Shown: positions 36,220 through 43,930, numbered from the stretch's first letter. The stretch: 64,000 nt of DNA from Nitrospira sp. (GCA_029865225.1 JAOUHJ010000001.1:88512-152511); one strand, 5' to 3'. The notes: generated by a model not told the origin, from the letters alone. Program-made: numbers and translations.

Positions 36220-36406
36220 GTGCCTGGAGGTCGTTGAGGCCGAACGAAGTGCCGTTATGCCAGGCGCCGGCCTGATCCTTGAACGGTCGCGAAAAGGTCG
36301 TCGCGAAGAACGGGCCCTTCTCGCTGACGTTCTGCCAGATCGTCGCCTTGATGTTCCCACATCGCAGCGTGGTTGCTGGTCGTTTGGATGAATTGTTGGT
36401 CGCCAT
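36220..36406 (-). pseudogene. Repeated-family protein, copy 2, truncated
   Basis: Starts like copies 1 and 3 (MATNNSSKRPATTLRCGNIK) and matches through LNDLQALRCLAFEAK, then loses all similarity. The frame runs on, out of family, to 35984, antisense to the 3' end of the peptidase gene. The 3' part and terminator were lost in a rearrangement. The leader is intact. Confidence 0.7.
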
Positions 36407-36612
36407 CTTGGTTCCTCCTTATGTGAAGTGAAGGTGACTCTCTCACGGGAGGAGGAGAGGCACCGTACAGTTCACAGAGGAAACAGCAGGCAGAGGCCGG
36501 AACCGGCGGACCGGAGAGGACCACGCAGCGAGAGTGACAGGATACTGGCGCGAGCGATGCGCCTCGCAGGTTAGAGCCGGTCGGCTATCGCCGTTGGCGA
36601 CCAGAACTATCT
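36407..36612 (-). ncRNA. Conserved structured leader, copy 2
   Basis: The same about 200-nt leader as 27309-27510, with hairpin GGCGC/GCGCC at 36547-36563 and a perfect GGTCG/CGACC outer helix. It precedes the truncated copy 2 gene. Confidence 0.5.
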
Positions 36613-36782
36613 CAACGACACGGAGGGGGATGAAGGCCCTCGCCTTAAAAGTTCGAAAAGGTCAATACTAACAACGGCTTGAAATCGTGACGGTTTCCCC
36701 GTTTTATCAGGCAAATCAAGACGTTGATGGGTTTCTACTGATTCGATTGATTCTGCTGAGTGCGGTCTGTTTTGCAGAGTTT

Positions 36783-36800
36783 TAGCACATATTTAGCACA
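36783..36800 (+). repeat. Internal TAGCACA pair (possible old element end)
   Basis: TAGCACA at 36783-36789 and 36794-36800. It sits in front of copy 3 just as the pair at 26878 sits in front of copy 1. It may mark the left end of a second element inside the island. Confidence 0.4.
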
Positions 36801-36927
36801 TCGAAGGCCCGTTGAATGAACAGACTAGAAGCGCTCGTGACTACCTGAGAGTGGACAATCGGTTTCAGACTCCCTGCAATTCTCGGCGAACTCATTCCAC
36901 TCGGTCTTCGAAGTCGTATGGAAAATA

Positions 36928-36957
36928 AGGAAGCCCCCGGAGGGCCGAAGGCTTCCC
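36928..36957 (-). terminator. Terminator after repeated-family gene, copy 3
   Basis: AGGAAGCC pairs with GGCTTCCCT; on the minus strand the stem is followed by TATTTTC. It is nearly identical to the one at 27021-27056. Confidence 0.6.
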
Positions 36958-36968
36958 TGTGAAGCACC

Positions 36969-37223
36969 TCAGCGCTTCAAGGCACGAGCTGCGATCCACT
37001 CCTTCGCCTCAAAGGCGACATTCATCAGCGCCTCCAGGTCGTTGAGACGGAACGAGGTGCCGTTATGCGTATTCCGACCCAAGCCGGCCTGATCTTTGAA
37101 CGGGCGAGAGAAGGTCGTTGCGAAGAACGGGCCCTTCTCACTGACGTTCTGCCAGATCGTGGCCTTGATGTTCCCACATCGCAGCGTGGTTGCCGGTCGT
37201 TTGGATAAAGTGTTGGTCGCCAT
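36969..37223 (-). CDS. Small conserved protein of repeated island family, copy 3
   Basis: An 84-residue protein beginning MATNTLSKRPATTLRCGNIK, with the same core as copy 1 and a four-residue longer loop (AGLGRNTHNGTSFRLNDLEAL). It ends ALKR like copy 1 (TLKR). The ATG at 37223 follows GGAGG; an earlier start at 37286 lies inside the conserved leader and is rejected. Copies 1 and 3 share matching DNA on both sides of the gene, so they are module duplicates. Confidence 0.75.
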   Translation of the reverse strand: MATNTLSKRPATTLRCGNIKATIWQNVSEKGPFFATTFSRPFKDQAGLGRNTHNGTSFRLNDLEALMNVAFEAKEWIAARALKR

Positions 37224-37430
37224 CTCGTTTCCTCCTTGTGTGCCCTCCAAAATTATTATCTCACGAAAGGAGGAGAGGCACCGCACAGGTCACCGAGGAA
37301 ACCTGAGGCAGAGGCCGGAACCGGCGGGCCGGAGAGGGACACGCAGCGAAAGCGACAACTTACTGGCACGAGCGATGTGCCTCGCAGGTGCTAACTGGTC
37401 GATCTTAGCCGGAGACGACTAGAAATTCAG
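37224..37430 (-). ncRNA. Conserved structured leader, copy 3
   Basis: The third copy of the leader. The key hairpin is GGCAC/GTGCC (37365-37381), compensated with respect to copies 1 and 2. The stretch between the RBS and the conserved part differs from the other copies, so the conserved block itself appears to be the functional unit. Confidence 0.5.
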
Positions 37431-37883
37431 GGGGGCGATGGCAAGCACTCGCGGACATCTACCAGTCTCAATCTTCGCCCGCCCGTTTAGTAAATGTGTA
37501 ATTGCAACCCACGAGCCGAACAGTCTCTTCAGGATTTTGCCAGCGATCAGCCTGAGAAGTTTCTTTGAATCCCCTCTCTCGTATCGCGCGGAAAGAAGGT
37601 TGAAGGGCTCCTGATCATCTTCCCCTCATAACCTATTGCCTGATCAGAGGGCCATCCCAATCGGCCAGCCCAACTTCGCGCATTCTCTTCGATGCTACAT
37701 AGGTAGAGGTTCGTAGCATACCACCCGCTGACTGTGCCTCTAGTAAAGTTTTGGCTGAAATTAGAGCTAACCCCTAGGTTCTACGGACTTCTGACTTCCA
37801 TTATCATTTGGTTGACATCGGTTTCCATATCATGTCGGTACCGAAGTTATAGGAAGTCGTGGTGTTGAGGAAGGTGGAAAGCG
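37431..37883. other. Gene-free spacer before the RiPP-like locus
   Basis: About 450 bp without a credible gene. It must contain the promoter of the rightward locus; I cannot point to it. Confidence 0.4.
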
Positions 37884-38009
37884 ATGAGACTGCGAGGAAT
37901 TTCCGAAGACTCCCCCCGGTACAGGCCTGAAGGGTCGCGGGTAGGGATATGGCATGAGGGTCTCCGGCCAGGCTCGGCAGTCAAGCTGTACATGCCAATC
38001 TGGGAGTGA
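37884..38009 (+). CDS. Possible small peptide gene (41 aa)
   Basis: ATG behind AAGGTGGAAA encodes MRLRGISEDSPRYRPEGSRV and onward, ending LYMPIWE. It is Arg-rich, lacks Cys and lacks the leader motif of the peptides further on. It is 68 bp upstream of the subtilisin gene. The frame may be chance. Confidence 0.3.
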   Translation: MRLRGISEDSPRYRPEGSRVGIWHEGLRPGSAVKLYMPIWE

Positions 38010-38077
38010 GTGACACAAGTGTGTGAGTAGCAGAGGGAATTGGACGTGAGCCTTGTTTCGGTCACAAAGGAAACACC

Positions 38078-38947
38078 ATGACGCCGTTGGAGTTGGTGAT
38101 GCTTGCCCCGCTTATGGAACGTACCAGCGGGAGCCCCCAGGTGACGATCGGGCTCATTGATGGCCCGGTCGCGAAGACGCACCCTGATCTTGCCGCTGCG
38201 CATCTTCGAGAAATCCCGGGAAACAACGGCGGCGCTTGCACGCAACCCAGTAGCGTGGCTTGTGTGCATGGGACATTTGTGGCCGGAATCTTGTGTGCCA
38301 AGCGCGGGTCGGCCGCCCCGGCTATTTGTCCGGACTGTACGCTCCTGATCCGTCCCATCTTTTCAGAGACAGTCGCGGTCGATCCGCAGTTGCCGAGTGC
38401 GAAGCCTGAAGAACTGGCGCGCGCGATCCTGGCCTGTGTGGAGGCCGGCGCACGAGTGATCAACTTGAGCCTGGCACTGGCCCAGCCTTCGACTAAAGGG
38501 GAGCGCGACTTAGAAGACGCCTTGGACCATGCCACCAAACGTGGAGTGCTGATCGTGGCCGCAGCGGGCAATCAAGGCACGGTCGGCAGCACGGCGATCA
38601 CGCGGCACCCCTGGGTCATCCCTGTGGCAGCCTGTACCCTCGAAGGGCGACCGATGCAGGAATCAAACTTCGGGCGTTCGATAGGGAACAGAGGGGTGAG
38701 TGCGCCCGGGGACAGCGTCACGAGCCTGGGAGCTGAGGGCCAACCCCTGACCTTTGGTGGCACTAGTGCGGCGGCGCCGTTTGTGACGGGAGCGATCGCC
38801 TTGCTCTGGTCCACCTTCCCGGCGGCCACGGCCGCTGACATAAAGCAGGCGATCCATCAAGCCCATCACGGACGTCGAGCAACCGTGGTTCCCCCGGTGC
38901 TCAATGCCTGGGCCGCGTATCAAGCACTCGCGAATAGGATGGGATGA
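38078..38947 (+). CDS. Subtilisin-family (S8) protease, PatA/PatG type
   Basis: A 289-residue protease with no signal peptide, so it acts in the cytoplasm. The triad is Asp28 (GLIDGPV), His64 (CVHGTFVAGIL) and Ser230 (GGTSAAAPFVTG); the oxyanion Asn is in AAAGNQG. The LIDGPV start and the block HGTFVAGILCAKRGSAAPAI, then CPDCTLLIRPIF, resemble the proteases that cut cyanobactin precursors (PatA/PatG). It lacks the C-terminal domain of PatG, which here is a separate gene (39217). It is the first large gene of the RiPP-like locus and is 22 bp upstream of the CGGC peptide gene. Cleavage of the nearby peptides is inferred. Confidence 0.88.
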   Translation: MTPLELVMLAPLMERTSGSPQVTIGLIDGPVAKTHPDLAAAHLREIPGNNGGACTQPSSVACVHGTFVAGILCAKRGSAAPAICPDCTLLIRPIFSETVAVDPQLPSAKPEELARAILACVEAGARVINLSLALAQPSTKGERDLEDALDHATKRGVLIVAAAGNQGTVGSTAITRHPWVIPVAACTLEGRPMQESNFGRSIGNRGVSAPGDSVTSLGAEGQPLTFGGTSAAAPFVTGAIALLWSTFPAATAADIKQAIHQAHHGRRATVVPPVLNAWAAYQALANRMG

Positions 38948-38969
38948 ATCTAACAAGGAGGTGAGGACT

Positions 38970-39170
38970 ATGCCAGACGAGGATGCGACGAAGGGCCATC
39001 AGCCGCACAGAGTACGCCTTCCCGGATTTATGGCGGAGGAAGACCTGGGGTTGGGGGACGTCGTCAAGCGGGTGACCTATGCCATGGGCATCAAACCTTG
39101 TGGGGGCTGTGAGGCTCGGGCTGCAGCAATGAATCGCTGGATGGTGTTCTCGGGTCGCCATACAAAATAG
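38970..39170 (+). CDS. Small CGGC-motif protein (66 aa)
   Basis: ATG behind AAGGAGG. The product reads MPDEDATKGHQPHRVRLPGF and ends with GIKPCGGCEARAAAMNRWMVFSG. The pattern G-D-x(2)-K-R-V-T-x-A-x-G-I-x-P-C-G-G-C-x(2)-R-A-x(3)-N-R-W is one I recognise from small bacterial proteins beside peptide-modification genes. The leading LPGFMAEEDLGLGD also echoes the PGFxAE motif of the peptides downstream. It could be a precursor or a metal- or thiol-handling partner. Confidence 0.65.
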   Translation: MPDEDATKGHQPHRVRLPGFMAEEDLGLGDVVKRVTYAMGIKPCGGCEARAAAMNRWMVFSGRHTK

Positions 39171-39216
39171 ACCGATGTGAATTGGCCACCCCCATAACAA
39201 AAAAGGAGAAGCGATA

Positions 39217-40131
39217 ATGGAGACTGAACCAGTGAACCCAGCAACTGAGCTCCCACCTATGGCACCGGCACCGCCGAGCGTGCCACCGCCCGGTGGCCCC
39301 ACAAGACCCTCACCAATGCCTGGAAGCTGCCCGACCTGTGCAGGGGGTATGGCGGCTGCGCCTCCGTCATATATCTATGCCATCGGCCGGGTCGAGGCGC
39401 GTTTTCCTAGTTCCTCTGTGGAAAAGGAATTTGCCCAGGCGACGGGCCGTGCCGATACAAAGGGGAAGACCGATCAAGAGGCCTTTTATGCCGTGCTCTC
39501 ACACAAAGAGCACCGCTACCTTGTCCGGCACCTGTGCTGGGTGTTGACCGTTCAGGGACTTGACACCTATATCCTGAAGCCACGAGACCCTGCAGACCTC
39601 GATCTCTTAGTGGAAGCGATCCGTCCAGCGCCGAGCCCCCTGGACCTTGATGTCGTCGTCGGAATGAAGGGCCCCATCGCCCCGCCCGACCTGTGTAATG
39701 GCCTGATGGTGCCACTGGTCGCGTTTGATCAGATTTATTCCTTCACCCGTGAGGCCCTCATCAAGTCGATCCCGAAACCGGAGAAAATGGCGGCCGAGAA
39801 GTTTACGGCCACAGCCGGCGAACTCCTCGATCGGATTATGCAGATGACGGACAATGCCGGCGCGACGGACGACCACCGGGCGTCGAATTACCTTGCCATG
39901 CGCTATCCGGCTATCTATGCCACGGCAACCGAATGTTATGGACGGGATTGTTCCCTTAGCGCGGTCCATGTCCAGCCGTCGGCCCTGAGTGGGACCCGCA
40001 AGATTGTCAAGGTTATCTTTTCCTTTAGGCATCGTCAGACCGATGTGACCGAGAAGTACTTTGTGCGGGTGGATGTGACCGAGGAATTTCCCTACTTGGT
40101 CACGAAGATGTCGCCCTACTATGATCGCTAA
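39217..40131 (+). CDS. PatG C-terminal-domain-like protein
   Basis: A 304-residue protein. The first about 45 residues are Pro-rich with a CPTC pair (GSCPTCAGGM). The rest matches my memory of the C-terminal domain of cyanobactin maturation protease PatG: SYIYAIGRVEARFPSSSVEK, EFAQATGR, HRYLVRHLCWVLTVQGLDTY. In cyanobactins the protease and this domain are fused; here they are split. The role of the domain is not established. The last 17 codons (VTEEFPYLVTKMSPYYDR) are copied in decayed form several times downstream, each in front of a peptide gene. Translation starts at the ATG behind AAAAGGAGAA. Confidence 0.8.
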   Translation: METEPVNPATELPPMAPAPPSVPPPGGPTRPSPMPGSCPTCAGGMAAAPPSYIYAIGRVEARFPSSSVEKEFAQATGRADTKGKTDQEAFYAVLSHKEHRYLVRHLCWVLTVQGLDTYILKPRDPADLDLLVEAIRPAPSPLDLDVVVGMKGPIAPPDLCNGLMVPLVAFDQIYSFTREALIKSIPKPEKMAAEKFTATAGELLDRIMQMTDNAGATDDHRASNYLAMRYPAIYATATECYGRDCSLSAVHVQPSALSGTRKIVKVIFSFRHRQTDVTEKYFVRVDVTEEFPYLVTKMSPYYDR

Positions 40132-40157
40132 CATAACCACACAAGGAGGACCATATC

Positions 40158-40481
40158 ATGCACATGCCCGGATTTAACGCAGAAGGGTCTCTTTATAGGG
40201 TCCGCGTCCGCTATTCCTCGGCCTCGGTTCTTGCGGAGATCACGAGCGGAATAGTGCCAGCGCTACCTAGTTGCGCCAGTTGCGAACGGGCCTGCGACAA
40301 ATGCTGGGATTGCACTGCGTCCGGCCGCGAATGGTGTCCAACGTGCGGGGTCTGTAACTACTGCTGGGGACGGAGTTGCCCGGGTGGCGGTTCCGGTGGC
40401 GGCGGAACGACTTGTTGTGAGTTCCTCGTGAACCCGAGCCCGGGAGAAAACTGCCACTGGTGCGGACCCGAGCCATGGTAG
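40158..40481 (+). CDS. Cys-rich peptide with MPGFxAE leader (107 aa, 14 Cys)
   Basis: Putative RiPP-like precursor. The start MHMPGFNAEGSLYRVRVRYS carries the shared leader motif. The second half has CxxC, CxC and CC groups (SCASCERACDKCWDC; WCPTCGVCNYCWG), a Gly-rich turn and the tail CHWCGPEPW. Fourteen Cys in about 65 residues point to metal binding, disulphides or thioether/azole modification. It lies 26 bp after the PatG-like gene behind AAGGAGG. No modifying enzyme other than the PatG-like pair is nearby. Confidence 0.75.
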   Translation: MHMPGFNAEGSLYRVRVRYSSASVLAEITSGIVPALPSCASCERACDKCWDCTASGREWCPTCGVCNYCWGRSCPGGGSGGGGTTCCEFLVNPSPGENCHWCGPEPW

Positions 40482-40564
40482 AGGAACAATGGTTCACCCG
40501 CATTGACGTGACAGAAGAATTTCCGTTTCTCGTCTCGCCGCTCGCACAGTACTTTGAACGGTAG
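40475..40564 (+). pseudogene. Remnant A of a PatG-like gene 3' end
   Basis: Encodes MVEEQWFTRIDVTEEFPFLV followed by SPLAQYFER and a stop, matching the end of the PatG-like protein (VRVDVTEEFPYLVTKMSPYYDR). It overlaps the end of the 107-aa peptide gene and precedes the peptide gene at 40662. Confidence 0.75.
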
Positions 40565-40661
40565 TTCTCAACTGGGCAGGTGGGCGTACGGTCGATCAGT
40601 CGAGAGCTTCTTCTCTATAAGAAGGCCACGAGAGCAGCTTGTAGATGAAAGGAGGAGCGAT

Positions 40662-40925
40662 ATGGCGGGAATCCCAGCCTATACAGCCGAATATGCGTTG
40701 ACCGGAAGTCGCGAAGGATCCACTCCGTACATAGCGCTGAATTCCAATTCCCGAGCTGGAGGGGTGAACCCGGCTCTGGTTCGATATCGCAACTTTAAGG
40801 CCTGTTATGAGAACTGTATCAATTACATAGCTCCGAGAATCCGGCTGCCCGCAGGCACCACCATTGAAGAATTCTGTATGAAGCGATGTTGGCGTCCGTG
40901 GCCCATCCCAGGGCCATGGTGGTGA
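40662..40925 (+). CDS. Peptide with IPAYTAE leader (87 aa, 4 Cys)
   Basis: The start MAGIPAYTAEYALTGSREGS is a variant of the shared leader (P-[GA]-[FY]-[TN]-A-E). The rest holds two Cys pairs (CYENC; CMKRC) in likely helices and ends in WRPWPIPGPWW. ATG behind AAAGGAGG. A truncated duplicate lies at 44821-44916 together with about 160 bp of upstream DNA. Confidence 0.7.
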   Translation: MAGIPAYTAEYALTGSREGSTPYIALNSNSRAGGVNPALVRYRNFKACYENCINYIAPRIRLPAGTTIEEFCMKRCWRPWPIPGPWW

Positions 40926-41004
40926 TGTATCGGGAATAATTGCTCCAGGTGGTGGTGGGAGTCGGTAGGTATCATTGCGGTAGGCTGAGAAGGAGGTATT
41001 CGTC

Positions 41005-41268
41005 ATGAAGATGCCAGGTTTTAATGCAGAGGCTTCCATGTATAGAACGAACAAGACCTACCAATCTGAATACGGCAGCTTGGTAGCTGGGACATTGGGG
41101 ACGGTCATTCCACAGGGATGGGAATGGAAGTGTCAATGGGTGTGGGTACCAGATGAACCTAGGGACTGCTCGACAATGCGCTGCCAGCCTCCCCTTGTGT
41201 GCTGCGATTGCATAGGTCGGCCGCGTTGCACAACCCGCGAGCAGTGTGACAGAGAATGCAGATTCTGA
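41005..41268 (+). CDS. Cys-rich peptide with MPGFNAE leader (87 aa, 9 Cys)
   Basis: Begins MKMPGFNAEASMYRTNKTYQ behind AAGGAGG. The core holds nine Cys (CSTMRCQPPLVCCDC; CTTREQCDREC) and several Trp (WEWKCQWVWVP). The sharp split between a Cys-free leader half and a Cys-rich core half is the usual precursor-peptide layout. Confidence 0.72.
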   Translation: MKMPGFNAEASMYRTNKTYQSEYGSLVAGTLGTVIPQGWEWKCQWVWVPDEPRDCSTMRCQPPLVCCDCIGRPRCTTREQCDRECRF

Positions 41269-41491
41269 GAAAGTAGATTCGTTGAATCATTTGAACCCAG
41301 CAAAAGACTTGGATCATGAATCTGCCATGATTTACGGCGGATACCTCAACCAATCAAACTGAGGAAGGTCCGATTAATTCGCGTTTGCACTGAGAGGAAC
41401 AAAACAACGGGGTCGAACCCCTTAAACTCGCCCGAGGAGAAATGTGAACGTCGTAAGGGGAGAGGGGGGTGTGAACCACGTCCCGCGTAGG
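41269..41491. other. Spacer between peptide cassettes
   Basis: No gene seen. It ends at remnant B of the PatG-like 3' end. Parts look like decayed cassette DNA (for example GGGGTCGAACCCC, a short hairpin near 41410). Confidence 0.4.
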
Positions 41492-41550
41492 GTGGGACCG
41501 AGGAGTTTCCATTTCGGTTACCATGATGTCATCCTATTATGATCGGTAAC
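41492..41550 (+). pseudogene. Remnant B of the PatG-like 3' end
   Basis: Aligns with 40078-40131, including ACCGAGGAGTTTCC and a final TATTATGATCGGTAA, but with frame-breaking changes. It lies 26 bp before the peptide gene at 41577, the same distance as the intact gene from its peptide. Confidence 0.7.
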
Positions 41551-41576
41551 TTTTCCTAACTGAAAGGGAAGGCAAA

Positions 41577-41915
41577 ATGAATACTATGAACCTCTCAGGA
41601 TTTTCCGCTGAAGCCTCACACTACGTCAGTCCAATGCAGTATCGTAATACTTCAACACTGGGGCATGGACATTATGCGCACAATTCTGTTGTGTCACAGC
41701 AGCTGACCTGCGATTCTAACTGTCTAGAACAGTGTCGAAGCGATTGTCAGGTTGAATGCCAGTATGAACCCCCTGGATATGAACATGCGAAATGCATCAC
41801 TGAATGCTATAGGAAAAGCGATTGCTACAATCGGTGCTGTACGCACCTCAGCTGTGGGCCGTGCGTAGGCTTTCAGCAGTGTTCCGATGGAAGCCAGAGA
41901 CCGTGTTCATGCTGA
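41577..41915 (+). CDS. Cys-rich peptide with SGFSAE leader (112 aa, 15 Cys)
   Basis: Begins MNTMNLSGFSAEASHYVSPM. The core has 15 Cys, often three residues apart (CDSNCLEQCRSDCQVEC; CITECYRKSDCYNRCC), then CGPC and CSC at the end. The even CxxxC spacing suggests helical hairpins joined by disulphides or modified bridges. Two in-frame ATGs (41577, 41586) are possible starts; AAGGGAAGG precedes the first. Confidence 0.72.
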   Translation: MNTMNLSGFSAEASHYVSPMQYRNTSTLGHGHYAHNSVVSQQLTCDSNCLEQCRSDCQVECQYEPPGYEHAKCITECYRKSDCYNRCCTHLSCGPCVGFQQCSDGSQRPCSC

Positions 41916-42014
41916 TGTCTCGCTAGGTGCCACGGGTGGGTGAGCCACCCGTGTTTAACATCTTAGAGCGGACTAACGGACAGGTCATCTGCCCGTGGCA
42001 CCTGGCGTGGGGCT

Positions 42015-42065
42015 GTAACAGAGGAGTTTCCTTACTTGGTCACCAAGATGTCGCCGTACTTATGA
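42015..42065 (+). pseudogene. Remnant C of the PatG-like 3' end
   Basis: Encodes VTEEFPYLVTKMSPYL and a stop, almost identical to the last residues of the PatG-like protein. A short frame that resembles a decayed precursor follows at 42101. Confidence 0.75.
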
Positions 42066-42100
42066 GCGTTCAACTTAACCATCCGATAGGATTGTATGAA

Positions 42101-42328
42101 ATGAATCCGATGAATGTGCCCGAAAACAGGAGTAGGGTTACATCTTGTTCTGTGCATGTAAGACCAAATGGGGGTTGGGGACCGATTAGCCACGGGAGAA
42201 GGATCCCGATGGGCAGGGTAGGCAGCAAGGAACATGCCCCGGGAAAGGGGCTGTTCACTGAACTTGGGGACCGAGATGTCGCCGCACGTATGACCGTTGA
42301 ACCTGAAATGATACGAGGCGCGCTATAA
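42101..42328 (+). pseudogene. Possible decayed peptide gene
   Basis: Begins MNPMNVPENRSRVTSC, which resembles MNTMNLSGFSAE of a neighbour with the motif lost. Its 3' part contains remnant D of the PatG-like tail (about 42263-42299, CCGAGATGTCGCCGCACGTA). Position after remnant C fits the cassette order. It has no good RBS. Confidence 0.3.
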
Positions 42329-42501
42329 TTTAACATTCCAGAGGTTACCGACGAAGACTCGCTCTATAAAGTGAGCACACAGTACAGTGTGTCGCCACCA
42401 CTCAGTGCCTGACCGGTATCAGTGCGAAGTTGCTTTGTCAGGGATGTGTAATGTCACCATTTTGTGACTATTGAACCTGAGTATGACAGGAGGCTCACAT
42501 C

Positions 42502-42780
42502 ATGAACAGCATGCCAGGTTTTTTTGCAGACCAATCGATCTATCGCAGAAGGGATCAATATCGAGCAAACCCTCGATTTGCTCGAACGGAAACAAGGATC
42601 GTGATGCCGGCTGCGGAAGGGCCCTGTCCGCCAGGGTGTTACCCAGCACATGTAGCGTGTACCGGTTTTCTCTTGTGGTGCGCGTGCTGGTGTCCCAGTG
42701 CCGGTTACTATTGCCCAACAGGCGGCTGGTGGTTGTGCGGGGGATGTTTCGGTTTTTGGCAGAATGGCTGCCATCGTTAA
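42502..42780 (+). CDS. Cys-rich peptide with MPGFFAD leader (92 aa, 10 Cys)
   Basis: Begins MNSMPGFFADQSIYRRRDQY behind AGGAGG. The core is rich in Cys, Trp, Gly and Pro (CPPGCYPAHVACTG; WCACWCPSAGYYCPTGGWWLC) and ends CHR. It is more hydrophobic than its relatives and could be membrane-active. A weak PatG-tail remnant (about 42450-42475) precedes it. Confidence 0.72.
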   Translation: MNSMPGFFADQSIYRRRDQYRANPRFARTETRIVMPAAEGPCPPGCYPAHVACTGFLLWCACWCPSAGYYCPTGGWWLCGGCFGFWQNGCHR

Positions 42781-42989
42781 CACTGGGAAAGGGATGTGGT
42801 GTGGTCTTCTAAGGAGCACATGGCGAACCAAGCACAGTGTGAGTTCCACCGAGTAGCCGGAGGGCCAGGTGATTTGACGGATGTCCCGTGAGAGTGAGGG
42901 CGTGCACAAATTTCGGAGCCATACCGATCCGCGACAAAAAAGGGGCGGACCCTTATACACTCGTCTTAACCAACAAGGAGGTCTGGATC

Positions 42990-43253
42990 ATGCACATGCC
43001 AGGATTTACGGCCGAGAAGGCGCTCAGTGGTCCGTTCATGCAGTACCAACCGATGTCTCATCATGGAGGAGTGAGTCGTCGCACTGTGGTGCCCCAACTG
43101 GGTTACTGCTGGTGTTCGGAGCCTGATTCCTACACCGTTTGTGATTCCCGTGGTAATTGCTATGAAAAGTGGGTCTGTCTCCAGTGGTTCTGTGAAGGTA
43201 GTCCTCCTTTCATAAAGAAATACCCAAAGCTCCCGCCGGGATGGAGGTTTTAG
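42990..43253 (+). CDS. Cys-containing peptide with MPGFTAE leader (87 aa, 6 Cys)
   Basis: Begins MHMPGFTAEKALSGPFMQYQ behind AAGGAGG; an in-frame upstream start (42888) lacks an RBS. Six Cys lie in CWCSEPDSYTVCDSRGNC and CLQWFC. The tail KKYPKLPPGWRF is basic and Pro-rich. Confidence 0.7.
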   Translation: MHMPGFTAEKALSGPFMQYQPMSHHGGVSRRTVVPQLGYCWCSEPDSYTVCDSRGNCYEKWVCLQWFCEGSPPFIKKYPKLPPGWRF

Positions 43254-43300
43254 ACCCAAGAAACGGCAATACTTCGTGCCCAATGTGCAGACTGCATTCT

Positions 43301-43334
43301 GGGGTCAGACGCCTTGCCAATGGCGTCTGACCCC
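43301..43334. repeat. Perfect 13-bp inverted repeat (hairpin)
   Basis: GGGGTCAGACGCC and its exact complement flank an 8-nt loop. No T-run follows, so a simple terminator is doubtful. Its GGGGTCAGAC half recurs at about 44650. Confidence 0.7.
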
Positions 43335-43376
43335 ATCGTGATGTAACGGTTCACGCAAGAGTGAAGCAGCTAAATG

Positions 43377-43400
43377 GGCTGCCCCTCTAGAGGGGCAGCC
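43377..43400. repeat. Perfect 24-bp palindrome
   Basis: The half-site GGCTGCCCCTCT is followed directly by its complement. It may be an operator or a cruciform site; nothing shows which. Confidence 0.7.
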
Positions 43401-43483
43401 ACTGAAGGCTTGGAAGGCTTGCCACAAGTCGTAAGCATCGTTATCTGTTCTACGGGGGTAGATGCAGACAAGGTGTTTCCCTT

Positions 43484-43621
43484 CCTAGGAGCCTGTCCGA
43501 CATTGGAAAGCACGAAAATTTCGACTCACGTATTTGGCTCAGGCTCAACGATCTCGATTCAGTCAATATGATTTGATCCCCCTAAATTGATCAATTTCGT
43601 CAATGTCGGACAGCCTCCTAG
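43484..43621. mobile_element. MITE-like element with 17-bp inverted ends
   Basis: GAGCCTGTCCGACATTG (from 43489) and its near-complement CAATGTCGGACAGCCT (to 43616) enclose about 95 bp. CCTAG lies at both outer edges (43484-43488, 43617-43621) as a possible target duplication. No transposase gene is present, so movement would need one elsewhere. Confidence 0.6.
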
Positions 43622-43924
43622 CAGGGATGGTCATGGCTAAGCGGCCCTGAATGGTGCCCTAAGTGCTGCAGAGATTTCAGCGATCGCACTACTATGTGCA
43701 GAAGTCCATTGTGCGTACCTTCAAGTGAATTATGATCGACATGCTGTCGCGCAGAAATACGCGGCAGCTGCGGGGTGATGCGGAGTAAACAATCTTGGGT
43801 TAGTCGCCACAGTGCTGTGGCCCAGAGCAGTGCACTCGCTTGAGGGCAATGCCGCCTAACAGGGTAAGAGAGCATTGATGAGACTATCAATCAATTTGAG
43901 CGAATTCATTCTTAATAAGAAGAG
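43622..43924. other. Gene-free spacer
   Basis: About 300 bp between the MITE-like element and the next gene. Nothing credible seen. Confidence 0.4.
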
Positions 43925-43930
43925 GTGAAT

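Noticed and set aside
27063..37223. Repeated-family genes as transposases
   Set aside because: They are only about 80 residues, have no catalytic acidic triad and no inverted ends around the copies.
38078..40131. A true cyanobactin cluster
   Set aside because: No YcaO-type cyclodehydratase, prenyltransferase or PatE-like precursor is present; only the protease and the PatG tail domain are similar.
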